A stretch of DNA of 64,000 nucleotides. Source: Pseudonocardia cypriaca (GTDB lineage: Bacteria > Actinomycetota > Actinomycetes > Mycobacteriales > Pseudonocardiaceae). The first letter of the stretch is position 1; each line of letters begins with the position of its first letter. The notes under the pieces were generated by a model. That model had not been told where the DNA came from. It was given only the letters and a program-made list of their open reading frames with translations, and did not search any database. The stretch covers positions 1,426,001-1,490,000 of the forward strand of contig NZ_VFPH01000002.1 in NCBI RefSeq assembly GCF_006717045.1, in the 5' to 3' direction. A program made the translations under genes and the position numbers. Shown in pieces: positions 18,088 to 26,144 of this stretch.

Positions 18088-19208
18088 CGCGGGTTCGGGA
18101 TCGGCAGCTCGGCGTACACCTCGAAGCCACCCGCGGGGTGCGGCGCCGCGGTGAGCCGCCCGGACAGCGCGCGGGCCCGCTCCCGCATCCCGTCGATCCC
18201 GTGCCCGTCCGGGGAGTCCGCGGCGGCAGCGAGGCCGTCGTCACGCATCCGGACCGAGAGCCGTGACGGCTCGTGCGTCAGCGTCAGTCGCACGGTCCGC
18301 GCCTCCGCGTGGCGCAGCACGTTGGTCAGCGCCTCCTGGATGATCCGGTAGGCGGCCATGTCGACGGGGGCGGGCAGCGGACGCGGATCGCCGTCGACCT
18401 GCAGCTCGACCCGCAGGCCGGCCGCCTCGGCCGTGTCGACCAGCTCGGGAAGCCGGTCCAGGCCACCCCTGGGTGCGCGCGGTTCCTCGTCGGAGGGGTC
18501 GGAGCGCAGGATGCCGAGGATGGTCTTGACGTCGGTGAGGCCGTCGTCGCAGACCTTCTTGATCGCGGCGAGGGCCTCGCGGGCCTGCCCCGGCCGCTGC
18601 TCGACGAGGTGCAGGCCCACCCCGGCCTGCACGCTGATGGCGGCCATGGCGTGGCCGAACACGTCGTGCAGCTCCCGCGCGATGCGCAGCCGCTCCTCGG
18701 CGGCGAGGCGGCGCGCCCGCTCCTCGCGGGTCCGGGTCTCCCGCGCCAGCTCGGCGCGGGTGGCCGCGAGCAGCGCCCGGTAGTAGCCCACGGCCGTCCC
18801 GGCGCTGGCCGCGGTCGCGGACAGCAGCAGCTCGATCGGGACGACGCCCACGGTCTCGGTGTCGCCGAGCACCACCCGGATCGCGAGGATCTGGATCAAC
18901 GCCGTGGGCACGGCGCCTGCGAGGCCCCACCGCCAGCCCCGGTCCGCCGCGAGGGTGTAGCAGCCGATCAGCGGCACCAGCGTGATCAGCAGGCCGGGCC
19001 CCTCCGCGAGGAACCAGAGGACGGGGACCGCGTCGAGCACGCCGAGCACCGCGACCGGGTAGCGGCGGCGCAGGGCGATCGCGGCGGCGACCGTCGCGAG
19101 CAGGGCGACCACGCCGGCGTCCACCCGGCCGCCTTCGACGACGGCGGCGGCGAGGAGCCCGACCGCCACGCAGGCACCGAGGATCGCGTCGACCACGACC
19201 ACTCGCAT
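18084..19208 (-). CDS. NarL-family sensor histidine kinase
   Basis: 374 residues. The first 145 residues are largely membrane-embedded (five or six helices). Then come a short coiled coil rich in Arg and Glu (about 148-172), the HisKA_3 dimerisation domain with phospho-acceptor H181 (ARELHDVFGHAM) and an HATPase domain (EALTNVLRHAEA, DGHGIDGMRERARAL). There is no extracytoplasmic sensor domain, so sensing is probably within the membrane. The ATG at 19208 is used, with GGAGG 12 bases upstream; an upstream ATG at 19247 is possible. It is translationally coupled to the response regulator. Confidence 0.92.
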   Translation of the reverse strand: MRVVVVDAILGACVAVGLLAAAVVEGGRVDAGVVALLATVAAAIALRRRYPVAVLGVLDAVPVLWFLAEGPGLLITLVPLIGCYTLAADRGWRWGLAGAVPTALIQILAIRVVLGDTETVGVVPIELLLSATAASAGTAVGYYRALLAATRAELARETRTREERARRLAAEERLRIARELHDVFGHAMAAISVQAGVGLHLVEQRPGQAREALAAIKKVCDDGLTDVKTILGILRSDPSDEEPRAPRGGLDRLPELVDTAEAAGLRVELQVDGDPRPLPAPVDMAAYRIIQEALTNVLRHAEARTVRLTLTHEPSRLSVRMRDDGLAAAADSPDGHGIDGMRERARALSGRLTAAPHPAGGFEVYAELPIPNPR

Positions 19209-19422
19209 GATGTCGACCGTCCTCCCGCCGTCCGCCCGGCCCACCATGGTCCGCGGCCGACCGCGGGTGTGCATCCACCCCGTGTGGTGTCCCGGAACTA
19301 CCACCAGCGGCTGACCGTACGTCGCGCGCACCAGCCGGGAAACACCACCGGCGTCCGACGCGCACCGCCCGCCCGGCGATCAGCATCGGGGACCGAACTT
19401 CCCCCGACCGAAGGGATCTCCG

Positions 19423-19776
19423 ATGTCCACCCCTCTCCTGCTCGCCGCACCCCAGGCCGCCGGTTACGTCCTCGGCATCGGGCGAACCGTGCCCACCGCC
19501 GCCGCGCTGATCGCGCTGGTCGGGGTGGTCGTCGGCGGGCTGGCCATGGCCCGCCGCCGCAGGCGGCAGGCCGTCATCGCCGTGGTGCTCGGGCTGATCG
19601 GCGTGATCGTCGGCGGCCTGCACGGGGCCAACGCCGCCGGCGGTCTCGGAACCGGCAACGGCCTCGCCGGGGCCCTCATTGCCGTGGCGCTCGGGCTGAT
19701 CGGCGTGGTGCTCGGCTGGCTGGCGCTGGCCGCAGCGCGCCGGACGGCCGGCCGTCCGTCGTCAGGCCGCCGTTGA
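19423..19776 (+). CDS. small membrane protein, DUF6223-like
   Basis: 117 residues with three or four hydrophobic helices rich in Gly, Ala, Val and Leu, separated by a strongly basic turn (ARRRRRQ) and a short Gly/Asn loop (HGANAAGGLGTGNGLAG). The two halves look alike (VLGLIGVIVGG, ALGLIGVVLGW), suggesting internal duplication. The pattern resembles DUF6223 proteins, function unknown. AAGGGA precedes ATG 19423. It is divergent from the two-component system, which may regulate it. Confidence 0.75.
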   Translation: MSTPLLLAAPQAAGYVLGIGRTVPTAAALIALVGVVVGGLAMARRRRRQAVIAVVLGLIGVIVGGLHGANAAGGLGTGNGLAGALIAVALGLIGVVLGWLALAAARRTAGRPSSGRR

Positions 19777-19822
19777 CGCCGACGGACGCCATGGAACCGC
19801 ATCGGCTGGTTGACTCGGCGCG

Positions 19823-20623
19823 GTGAGCTTCGACGACTACCAGCAGCTGACGTTCTCCCGCCGCCCCAACGGCGTCCTGCTCATCACGCTCGACCGGCCG
19901 GAGAAGTACAACGCCGCCGACGAGCAGATGCACAACGAGCTCGCCCGGGTCTGGATCGACGTCGCCGCCGACCCCGGCACCCGCGTCGCGGTCATCACCG
20001 GCGCCGGCAAGGCGTTCTCCGCCGGCGGCGACCTGGCGATGGTCGAACGGATGGCCGGCGACTACGACCGGGTCTCGCACATGCTCAAGGAGATGAGCGA
20101 CCTCGTCTACAACATCATCAACTGTGAGAAGCCCATCGTGTCGGCCATCAACGGCGTCGCCGTCGGCGCCGGCACCGTCGCCGCACTGCTGGCCGACATC
20201 GCCATCGCAGCCGAGGACGCCCGGATCGGCGACGGGCACGTCAAGCTCGGCGTCGCGGCAGGCGACCACGCCGCCATCATCTGGCCCCTGCTCGCCGGGA
20301 TGGCCAAGGCCCGCTACTACCTGCTCACCGGCGAGATGATCACCGGCGCCGAGGCCGAACGACTCGGCATGGTCGCCAAGGCCCTGCCCCGCGAACAGGT
20401 CCTCGACGAGGCACTGCGCGTGGCCGACGCGCTGGCCACCGGCTCCCAGCCCGCGATCCGGCTCACCAAGAAGGCGCTCAACAACTGGCTGCGCGCCGCC
20501 GGACCCACCTTCGACCAGTCCGCCGCCTACGAGATGCTGACCTTCCTCGGCCCGGACGTCGTCGAGGGCTACACGGCGCTGCGCGAGAAGCGCGAACCGC
20601 GCTTCCCCTCCGCCCAGCCCTGA
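19823..20623 (+). CDS. enoyl-CoA hydratase/isomerase superfamily protein lacking both catalytic glutamates
   Basis: 266 residues of the crotonase fold, starting at GTG 19823. The CoA-binding and oxyanion-hole regions are present (AGKAFSAGGDLAMVE, 61-75; INGVAVGAGTVAALLADIAI-like, from 109). The positions that carry the two catalytic Glu in hydratases are altered: GAGTV at 115-119 replaces a GGGCE-type motif, and DGHVKLG at 137-143 replaces PEIKLG. It may act as an isomerase, hydrolase or other crotonase-fold enzyme rather than a true hydratase. It converges on the MarR regulator gene with 9 bp between them. Confidence 0.82.
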   Translation: MSFDDYQQLTFSRRPNGVLLITLDRPEKYNAADEQMHNELARVWIDVAADPGTRVAVITGAGKAFSAGGDLAMVERMAGDYDRVSHMLKEMSDLVYNIINCEKPIVSAINGVAVGAGTVAALLADIAIAAEDARIGDGHVKLGVAAGDHAAIIWPLLAGMAKARYYLLTGEMITGAEAERLGMVAKALPREQVLDEALRVADALATGSQPAIRLTKKALNNWLRAAGPTFDQSAAYEMLTFLGPDVVEGYTALREKREPRFPSAQP

Positions 20624-20632
20624 CCGACCCCG

Positions 20633-21100
20633 CTAGCCGCCGTCGCTCTCGGGGAGCCGGTCGAGCACCCGTTCGAGCGCCGGGCCGATGACGTCGAGCT
20701 CGGCGTCGGTGAGCGCGTCGAAGAAGTACTGGCGGACCGCCGCGACGTGAGCGGGTGCGGCCGCGACGATGGCCGCCCGGCCGGCATCGCTGAGGCGGAC
20801 CATCGAACCGCGCGCGTCCTCGCTGCACTCCTCGCGGGCGACCAGGCCGCGCTTCTCCATCCGCGCGACCTGGTGGGAGATCCGGCTGCGCTCCCAGCCG
20901 ACCATCCGGCCGAGGTCACGCGCCCGCAGCAGCCCGTCAGGGGCCTCGGACAGCGGCACGAGAAGCGTGTACTCCGCCCCCGACAGCCCGCCGTCCCGGG
21001 TCAACCGGCGCTCCAGCACCGCGCTCAGCCGCTGCTGCACCCCGATGATCCCGCGCCACACGCGCGCCTCCCGCTCGTCGAGCCAGCGCGCCTCGTCCAC
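20633..21100 (-). CDS. MarR family regulator of the adjacent redox cluster
   Basis: 155 residues from GTG 21100. A dimerisation helix precedes the winged helix-turn-helix (LLRARDLGRMVGWERSRISHQ-like region, about 65-90) and wing (KRGLVAREECSEDARGSMV). One cysteine sits in the wing, so thiol-based sensing is possible. It is divergent from the LLM oxidoreductase gene, and the 79-bp gap contains two related palindromic sites, the classic autoregulated MarR layout. Confidence 0.9.
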   Translation of the reverse strand: MDEARWLDEREARVWRGIIGVQQRLSAVLERRLTRDGGLSGAEYTLLVPLSEAPDGLLRARDLGRMVGWERSRISHQVARMEKRGLVAREECSEDARGSMVRLSDAGRAAIVAAAPAHVAAVRQYFFDALTDAELDVIGPALERVLDRLPESDGG

Positions 21101-21120
21101 GCTCCGACCGTACCAAGAAA

Positions 21121-21163
21121 GTTGACGCGTCACCAAACTCGGAGTAGATGTAGATGCGTCAAC
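21121..21163. promoter_or_regulatory. paired MarR operator sites and promoter between marR and the LLM gene
   Basis: GTTGACGC (21121-21128) and GCGTCAAC (21156-21163) are perfect inverted copies. Each belongs to a longer site: TTGACGCGTCAC at 21122-21133 is 11/12 of a perfect palindrome, and TAGATGCGTCAA at 21151-21162 is a weaker one. Their centres are 29 bp apart, close to three helical turns. TTGACG (21122-21127) could also act as a -35 box with TAGATG (21145-21150) 17 bp further, so a bound repressor would cover the promoter. Confidence 0.6.
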
Positions 21164-21179
21164 AAGAGAGGAGCTTCCG

Positions 21180-22217
21180 ATGACCGAACTCGTGCTCGGG
21201 CTCGACACCTTCGGTGACGTGCCGGAGGACGACACCGGCGCCCTCGTGTCCCACGCCGAGGCGATCCGGCAGGTCGTCACCGAGGCCACCCTCGCCGACG
21301 AGCTCGGCGTCGACGCCATCGCGCTCGGTGAGCACCACCGGCCGGAGTACGCGATCTCGACCCCCGAGACCGTGCTCGCCGGCATCGCGGCCCGCACCTC
21401 ACGCATCCGCCTCGGCTCCGGCGTCACCGTGCTCAGCTCCGACGACCCGGTGCGGGTGTTCCAGCGCTTCTCGACGGTGGACGCGATCTCCGGTGGGCGC
21501 GCCGAGGTGATCCTGGGGCGCGGCTCGTTCACCGAGTCGTTCCCCCTGTTCGGCTACGATCTGGCCGACTACGAGGTGCTCTTCGAGGAGAAGCTCGACC
21601 TGTTCGTCCGGCTCCTCGACGAGAAGCCGGTCACGTGGAGCGGCACCGTGCGGGCCCCGCTCGAGGACGCCGACGTGTACCCCAAGACCGACTCCGGGCG
21701 CCTGACCACCTGGGTCGGGGTCGGCGGCTCGCCCCAGTCGATCGTGCGCACCGCCCGCTACGGCCTGCCGCTCATGCTCGCGATCATCGGTGGCCCTCCC
21801 GGGCGGTTCGCCCCGCTCGTCGAGCTCTACCGCCGCGCCACCGAACAGCTGGGCACCACCGCGTGGCCGATCGGCATGCACTCACCGGGCTTCATCGCCG
21901 ACACCGACGAGGAGGCCAAGGAGGTCCACTACCCCCGCTACAAGGTCATCCGCGACCGCATCGGCGCCCAGCGCGGCTGGCCACCGCTGCGCCGCGAGGA
22001 GTACGACGCGGAGATCGAGCACGGCTCGATGTACGTCGGCTCACCCGACACCGTGGCCCGCAAGATCGCCGGCGCCGTACGGGCACTCGGTGTCGGCCGG
22101 TTCGACCTGCTCTACACCTCCGGCTCCCTGCCGACCAGCGCGCGGTTGCGGGCCGTCGAGCTCTACGGCACCAAGGTCATCCCCGTGGTCCGCGACATCC
22201 TCGGAGAGACGTCGTGA
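21180..22217 (+). CDS. LLM-class flavin-dependent oxidoreductase
   Basis: 345 residues of the luciferase-like monooxygenase TIM barrel. It has the N-terminal strand GLDTFGDVP, the GEHHRPEYAIS metal/flavin-face motif, TSRIRLGSGVTVLSSDDPVRVFQ-type residues from about 70, and RAEVILGRGSF. GAGAGGAGC precedes ATG 21180. The substrate is unknown, and FMN or F420 could be the cofactor. The next gene encodes an F420/NADPH reductase-like protein, overlapping by 4 bases, which could supply electrons. The whole cluster is probably induced when MarR is released. Confidence 0.88.
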   Translation: MTELVLGLDTFGDVPEDDTGALVSHAEAIRQVVTEATLADELGVDAIALGEHHRPEYAISTPETVLAGIAARTSRIRLGSGVTVLSSDDPVRVFQRFSTVDAISGGRAEVILGRGSFTESFPLFGYDLADYEVLFEEKLDLFVRLLDEKPVTWSGTVRAPLEDADVYPKTDSGRLTTWVGVGGSPQSIVRTARYGLPLMLAIIGGPPGRFAPLVELYRRATEQLGTTAWPIGMHSPGFIADTDEEAKEVHYPRYKVIRDRIGAQRGWPPLRREEYDAEIEHGSMYVGSPDTVARKIAGAVRALGVGRFDLLYTSGSLPTSARLRAVELYGTKVIPVVRDILGETS

Positions 22218-22900
22218 TCCGCACGATCGGCATCCTCGGGGCCGGCAAGGTCGGCACCGTGCTCGCCCGCCTCGCCATCGCCGCCGGATACCGCGTGCTC
22301 GTCGCCGGCTCCGGGGACCCGGCGAAGATCGCCCTCATCGTCGAGGTGGTCACGCCGGGCGCGATCGCCACCACCGCCGCCGAGGCGGCCGCGCAGGCCG
22401 ACGTCGTCGTACTCGCCCTGCCCCTCGGCAGGTACCGGACCATCCCCGCCGGCGCGCTGCGCGGCAAGCTCGTGATCGACGCGATGAACCACTGGTGGGA
22501 GACCGACGGCGTCCGCGACGACCTCACCGACCCCCGCACCTCCTCCAGCGAGATCGTGCAGGCCTTCCTGCCCGCATCCCGGGTGGTGAAGGCGTTCAAC
22601 CACATGGGGTACCACGACCTCGAGGCCGAGGCCCGCCCCGCGGGGACGCCCGGGCGGAAGGCCATCGCGGTCGCGGGCGACGATCCCGCCGACGTCTCCG
22701 CGGTCACCCGGCTCGTCGACGCGCTCGGCTTCGACCCGGTCGTCGCCGGCCCGCTCGCCGAGGGCGTCCGCTTCGAACCCGGGACCGAGCTCTTCGGCGC
22801 CGACGTCCCCGCCGACGAGGTGCGCGCCGTGCTCGACCGTTTCCCCGACTCCCCGCGCGGCCGTATCGTCGCGCGAGCCCGCTCGACCGAAGCCGCCTGA
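22214..22900 (+). CDS. NADPH-dependent F420 reductase-like Rossmann protein
   Basis: 228 residues starting at the GTG of a GTGA overlap. The N-terminus is a dinucleotide-binding fold (IGILGAGKVGTVLARL, GxGxxG). NHMGYHD and the DALGFDPVVAGPLAEG stretch match F420H2:NADP oxidoreductase-like proteins. The likely role is reducing a deazaflavin or related cofactor for the upstream luciferase-like enzyme. Other members of the family act on dinucleotides only, so the substrate remains open. It is followed by a pirin gene 11 bp downstream. Confidence 0.86.
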   Translation: MIRTIGILGAGKVGTVLARLAIAAGYRVLVAGSGDPAKIALIVEVVTPGAIATTAAEAAAQADVVVLALPLGRYRTIPAGALRGKLVIDAMNHWWETDGVRDDLTDPRTSSSEIVQAFLPASRVVKAFNHMGYHDLEAEARPAGTPGRKAIAVAGDDPADVSAVTRLVDALGFDPVVAGPLAEGVRFEPGTELFGADVPADEVRAVLDRFPDSPRGRIVARARSTEAA

Positions 22901-22911
22901 GGGACTGGCCC

Positions 22912-23880
22912 ATGAGCAACACCGAAGCGCTCCCGGCCGAGCTCACCTGCCCCGGCGGCGAGCCCGGCACCGGCACGGTCGAGGTCCTGACCGCCCGTGA
23001 GGTGCCGCTCGGCGGCCCCCGCGCGATGACGGTCCGGCGGACGCTGCCCCAGCGCGAGCGGTCGCTCATCGGCGCGTGGTGCTTCGCCGACCACTACGGC
23101 CCCGACGACGTCGCAGGCGCGGGGATGGATGTGCCCCCGCACCCGCACACCGGCCTGCAGACGGTGACCTGGCTGTTCACCGGCGAGGTCGAGCACCGCG
23201 ACAGCCTCGGCACGCACGCGATCGTGCGGCCCGGCGAGCTGAACCTGATGACCGGCGGGCACGGGATCTGCCACTCCGAGGTCTCGACCCCCGGCGTCAT
23301 GACCCTGCACGGCGTGCAGCTGTGGGTCGCCCTGCCCGACGCGCACCGCCGCGCCGCACGCGCCTTCCACCACCACATCCCGTCACCCATCGACCTCGGC
23401 GGTGCGACCGCACGCGTGTTCCTCGGCACCCTCGCCGGCGAGACCTCGCCCGTGCCGACCTTCACCTCGCTGCTCGGCGCCGAGATCGTCCTCGACGGCC
23501 ACGCCCGCATCGCGCTCGCGGTCGACCCGACCCACGAGCACGGCGTCCTCGTCGACACCGGCACGGTCACGCTCGCCGGCACCGAACTGGCCCGCGCCGA
23601 GCTCGGCTACCTGCCCTGCGGCGCAGCGAGCCTGGAGCTGACCAACCCCGGCCCGGAGCCGGCTCGCGTGCTGCTCCTCGGCGGCGCCCCGTTCGCCGAG
23701 GACATCGTGATGTGGTGGAACTTCGTGGCCCGCAGCCACGACGAGATCGTGGCGTTCCGGGAGGCGTGGGAACGCGAGTCCGACCAGTTCGGCCGCATCG
23801 ACGGCTACGCCGGAACGCCTGGCCGGCTCCCTGCACCCGTTCTGCCCAACGCCCGGATCACCCCACGGCGCCGACGATGA
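22912..23880 (+). CDS. pirin family protein
   Basis: 322 residues with two cupin domains. The N-terminal domain holds the metal site (PHPHTGLQTVTWLF, then GEVEHRDSLGT and GHGICHSE), giving three His and one Glu ligand. The C-terminal cupin starts about residue 190. Bacterial pirins can have quercetinase activity or act as redox-sensing cofactors. GAGGGA lies upstream of ATG 22912. It is the third gene of the MarR-controlled redox cluster. Confidence 0.92.
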   Translation: MSNTEALPAELTCPGGEPGTGTVEVLTAREVPLGGPRAMTVRRTLPQRERSLIGAWCFADHYGPDDVAGAGMDVPPHPHTGLQTVTWLFTGEVEHRDSLGTHAIVRPGELNLMTGGHGICHSEVSTPGVMTLHGVQLWVALPDAHRRAARAFHHHIPSPIDLGGATARVFLGTLAGETSPVPTFTSLLGAEIVLDGHARIALAVDPTHEHGVLVDTGTVTLAGTELARAELGYLPCGAASLELTNPGPEPARVLLLGGAPFAEDIVMWWNFVARSHDEIVAFREAWERESDQFGRIDGYAGTPGRLPAPVLPNARITPRRRR

Positions 23881-23927
23881 TCCGATAATCGGGATCGATC
23901 ACACCGCGAGCGACGAAGGGGGCGACG

Positions 23928-24992
23928 ATGGCGCGCTGGCGCAACCGGCCGGAGGGTTCGACCTGGGGCGACTTCGGCCAGGACGACCGCATGGGACGCC
24001 TCAACCTGGTCGGACCGGATCAGGTCCGCAAGGGTGTGGCCGAGGTGCGCGACGGCGTCACGTTCTGCCTCTCGTTGCCGCTGAACCTGCCCGGCGGCGC
24101 GGTGCTCAACCCGAACCGGCTCCCGCCCGTCCTGCGGCCCACCTTGCGGTCCGGCGCCATCGGCTTCAACTGCGACATGATGATCGCCTTCCCCGGCGCC
24201 AGCGACGTCATGTGCGACGACCTCGTCGTGCTGCACACCCAGTACTCCACGCAGTGGGACGCCTTCGGCCACGCCGGCTCCCACTTCGACGCCGACGGCG
24301 ACGGAACCGCAGAACGCGTCTTCTACAACGGGTGGCGCGCCGGGACCGACGTCGTGGGCCCGGACGACCTCGAGCTGGCCGGCATCCGCAGTCTCGGCCG
24401 CGTCGACGGCGCCACCGAGGGCACCGCCTCGACCTCGAACGCCGGCCCCGTCGACATCAGCCACATGGCACGCCACGGCGTCCAGGGCCGGGCCGTGCTC
24501 GTCGACCTCGAGGCCCACTTCGGCACGGAGCGCACGCTCGTCGGCTACGAGGCGCTCTCTCGGGTGCTCGACGCCGACGACGTCGTCGTCGAGCCCGGCG
24601 ACCTACTGGTGCTGCACACCGGGTTCACCCGCCTCCTGGCCGCCCAGCACGGCAAGCCCGACCCCGACTCGCTCGATGTGTGCGCCGTCCTCGACGGCGC
24701 GGACCCCGACCTGCAGAACTGGATCCGCGACAGCGGCGTCGCCGCGATCGCCGCGGACAACTACGCCGTCGAGGCCTTCCCTCCCGACCACGAGCTGCAG
24801 GACGAGCCGGCACTGCCGCTCCACGAGCTGTGCCTGTTCCGGCTCGGCGTGCACCTCGGCGAGCTGTGGTGGATCTCCGACCTCGCGGCCCACCTGCGTG
24901 CGGCCGGCCGCTCCCGCTTCCTGCTCACCGCTCCCCCGCTCCGCCTGCCTGGCGCCGTCGGCTCACCGGTGACCCCGATCGCGACGGTGTGA
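23928..24992 (+). CDS. cyclase family protein (kynurenine formamidase-like fold)
   Basis: 354 residues. The metal-binding signature is seen as TQWDAFGHAGSHFD, followed by DISHMARHGVQGRAVLVDLE-type residues near 185 and the GDLLVLHTGF strand. These match the cyclase/kynurenine formamidase superfamily, metal-dependent hydrolases of amides or esters such as isatin hydrolase and formylkynurenine hydrolase. The length is at the upper end for the family, as in longer actinobacterial forms. GAAGGGGG precedes ATG 23928. It follows pirin by 47 bp and may be read from the same promoter. Confidence 0.86.
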   Translation: MARWRNRPEGSTWGDFGQDDRMGRLNLVGPDQVRKGVAEVRDGVTFCLSLPLNLPGGAVLNPNRLPPVLRPTLRSGAIGFNCDMMIAFPGASDVMCDDLVVLHTQYSTQWDAFGHAGSHFDADGDGTAERVFYNGWRAGTDVVGPDDLELAGIRSLGRVDGATEGTASTSNAGPVDISHMARHGVQGRAVLVDLEAHFGTERTLVGYEALSRVLDADDVVVEPGDLLVLHTGFTRLLAAQHGKPDPDSLDVCAVLDGADPDLQNWIRDSGVAAIAADNYAVEAFPPDHELQDEPALPLHELCLFRLGVHLGELWWISDLAAHLRAAGRSRFLLTAPPLRLPGAVGSPVTPIATV

Positions 24993-25002
24993 CGCCGCCG
25001 GA

Positions 25003-25422
25003 TCAGATGCCGCGGCGCGCCCGCAGCACCAGCACCGTGGTCACCGCGAGCACGACGGCGCCGATGGACTCGACGACGAGCGTGGTCGGCGCGAGGTCGT
25101 AGCTCAGGCTGGACTGGATGCCGAACAGCCCGACGGTCAGCGCGAGCACGAGCGCGAGCAACGTGCCCACCAGGAACAGCAGGCTCAGCACGCTCGCCAC
25201 CGGCAGGAGCCACCCCCGGACGACGAGCATGGCGATCGCGAGCACGAGCCCGCCGACGAAGTTGAGCGTGAAGAGGATCCCGAGGATGCCGCCGGTGCCG
25301 TTGAAGACGAGGTAGAGGTGGAGCCCGCCCATCGCGAGCAGGAAGAGCGCGCTGAGCGCCCGCCAGACCATGAGTGAACGCTGCCGGACTCCGGCCGATC
25401 GGGGCCTCGATGCCATGGTCAT
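25003..25422 (-). CDS. small integral membrane protein, unknown function
   Basis: 139 residues from ATG 25422 (or 25416). The N-terminus is basic and four hydrophobic helices cover most of the rest, with a short polar loop GIQSSLSYDLAPT before the last one and a basic tail RARRGI. The gene converges on the cyclase gene with only 10 bp between stops. Nothing in the sequence identifies a family. Confidence 0.7.
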   Translation of the reverse strand: MTMASRPRSAGVRQRSLMVWRALSALFLLAMGGLHLYLVFNGTGGILGILFTLNFVGGLVLAIAMLVVRGWLLPVASVLSLLFLVGTLLALVLALTVGLFGIQSSLSYDLAPTTLVVESIGAVVLAVTTVLVLRARRGI

Positions 25423-25553
25423 GTCTACCCGTGCGGACGGTCCGGGCGCCACACCCATATGACCGACGCCGGAACAGAGGCCGGCCCACACCCGTTGCTG
25501 GAAGGGGCAGGACGCGAGATACGCGAAGAACCTGCATCGAGGAGGCGATCACG

Positions 25554-26072
25554 ATGGCGACCGAGCGCGCGATCCTGGCGGGCGGCTGCTTCTGGGGAGC
25601 GCAGGAGCTGCTGCGGGCCCGACCCGGCATCGTCTCCACCCGCGTCGGGTACTCGGGCGGCGACACGCCGAACGCGACCTACCGCAACCACGGCGACCAC
25701 GCCGAGGCCGTCGAGATCGTCTTCGACCCCGACGTCATCAGCTACCGCGACATCCTGGAGTTCTTCTTCCAGATCCACGACCCGACCACCAAGGACCGCC
25801 AGGGCAACGACGTCGGGCGCAGCTACCGGTCGGCGATCTACTACACCAGCGACGAGCAGGAGAGCGTCGCCCGCGACACGATCGCCGACGTCGACGCCTC
25901 CGGTCTGTGGCCCGGGAAGGTCGTCACGGAGGTGGAGCCTGCCGGCGACTTCTGGGAGGCCGAGGAGGAGCACCAGGACTACCTCCAGAAGCACCCCTAC
26001 GGCTACACCTGCCACTGGGTGCGGCCCGGCTGGGTCCTCCCGCGGCGAGCGGCGACCTCCGGGCAGAGCTGA
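25554..26072 (+). CDS. msrA: peptide methionine-(S)-S-oxide reductase
   Basis: 172 residues. The catalytic motif GCFWGAQE has the nucleophile C12, and the downstream segments RVGYSGG, NHGDHAEAVEI and FFQIHDPTT are all MsrA hallmarks. It repairs oxidised methionine in proteins using thioredoxin. No second resolving cysteine is obvious except in the C-terminal YTCHW. GAGGAGG lies upstream of ATG 25554. Its position after a redox-related cluster may be meaningful, although a small convergent gene separates them. Confidence 0.95.
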   Translation: MATERAILAGGCFWGAQELLRARPGIVSTRVGYSGGDTPNATYRNHGDHAEAVEIVFDPDVISYRDILEFFFQIHDPTTKDRQGNDVGRSYRSAIYYTSDEQESVARDTIADVDASGLWPGKVVTEVEPAGDFWEAEEEHQDYLQKHPYGYTCHWVRPGWVLPRRAATSGQS

Positions 26073-26126
26073 GGTCACAACACTCGTCCCGGGCTGCCGG
26101 CGAGTGGCTCTTGATCACCGGGGCGC

Positions 26127-26144
26127 TGAGCGGGAAGCCGCTCA
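26127..26144. terminator. small hairpin between msrA and the mannitol dehydrogenase gene
   Basis: TGAGCGG and CCGCTCA form a 7-bp perfect stem around GAAG, in the gap between two convergent genes and overlapping the stop codon of the dehydrogenase gene. It may terminate transcription from either side. There is no U-tract. Confidence 0.35.

Noticed and set aside
19423..26072. Biosynthetic gene cluster suggested by LLM oxidoreductases, SnoaL-like protein and cyclase
   Set aside because: No synthase, assembly-line or prenyl/terpene core enzyme is present; the genes fit redox defence better.
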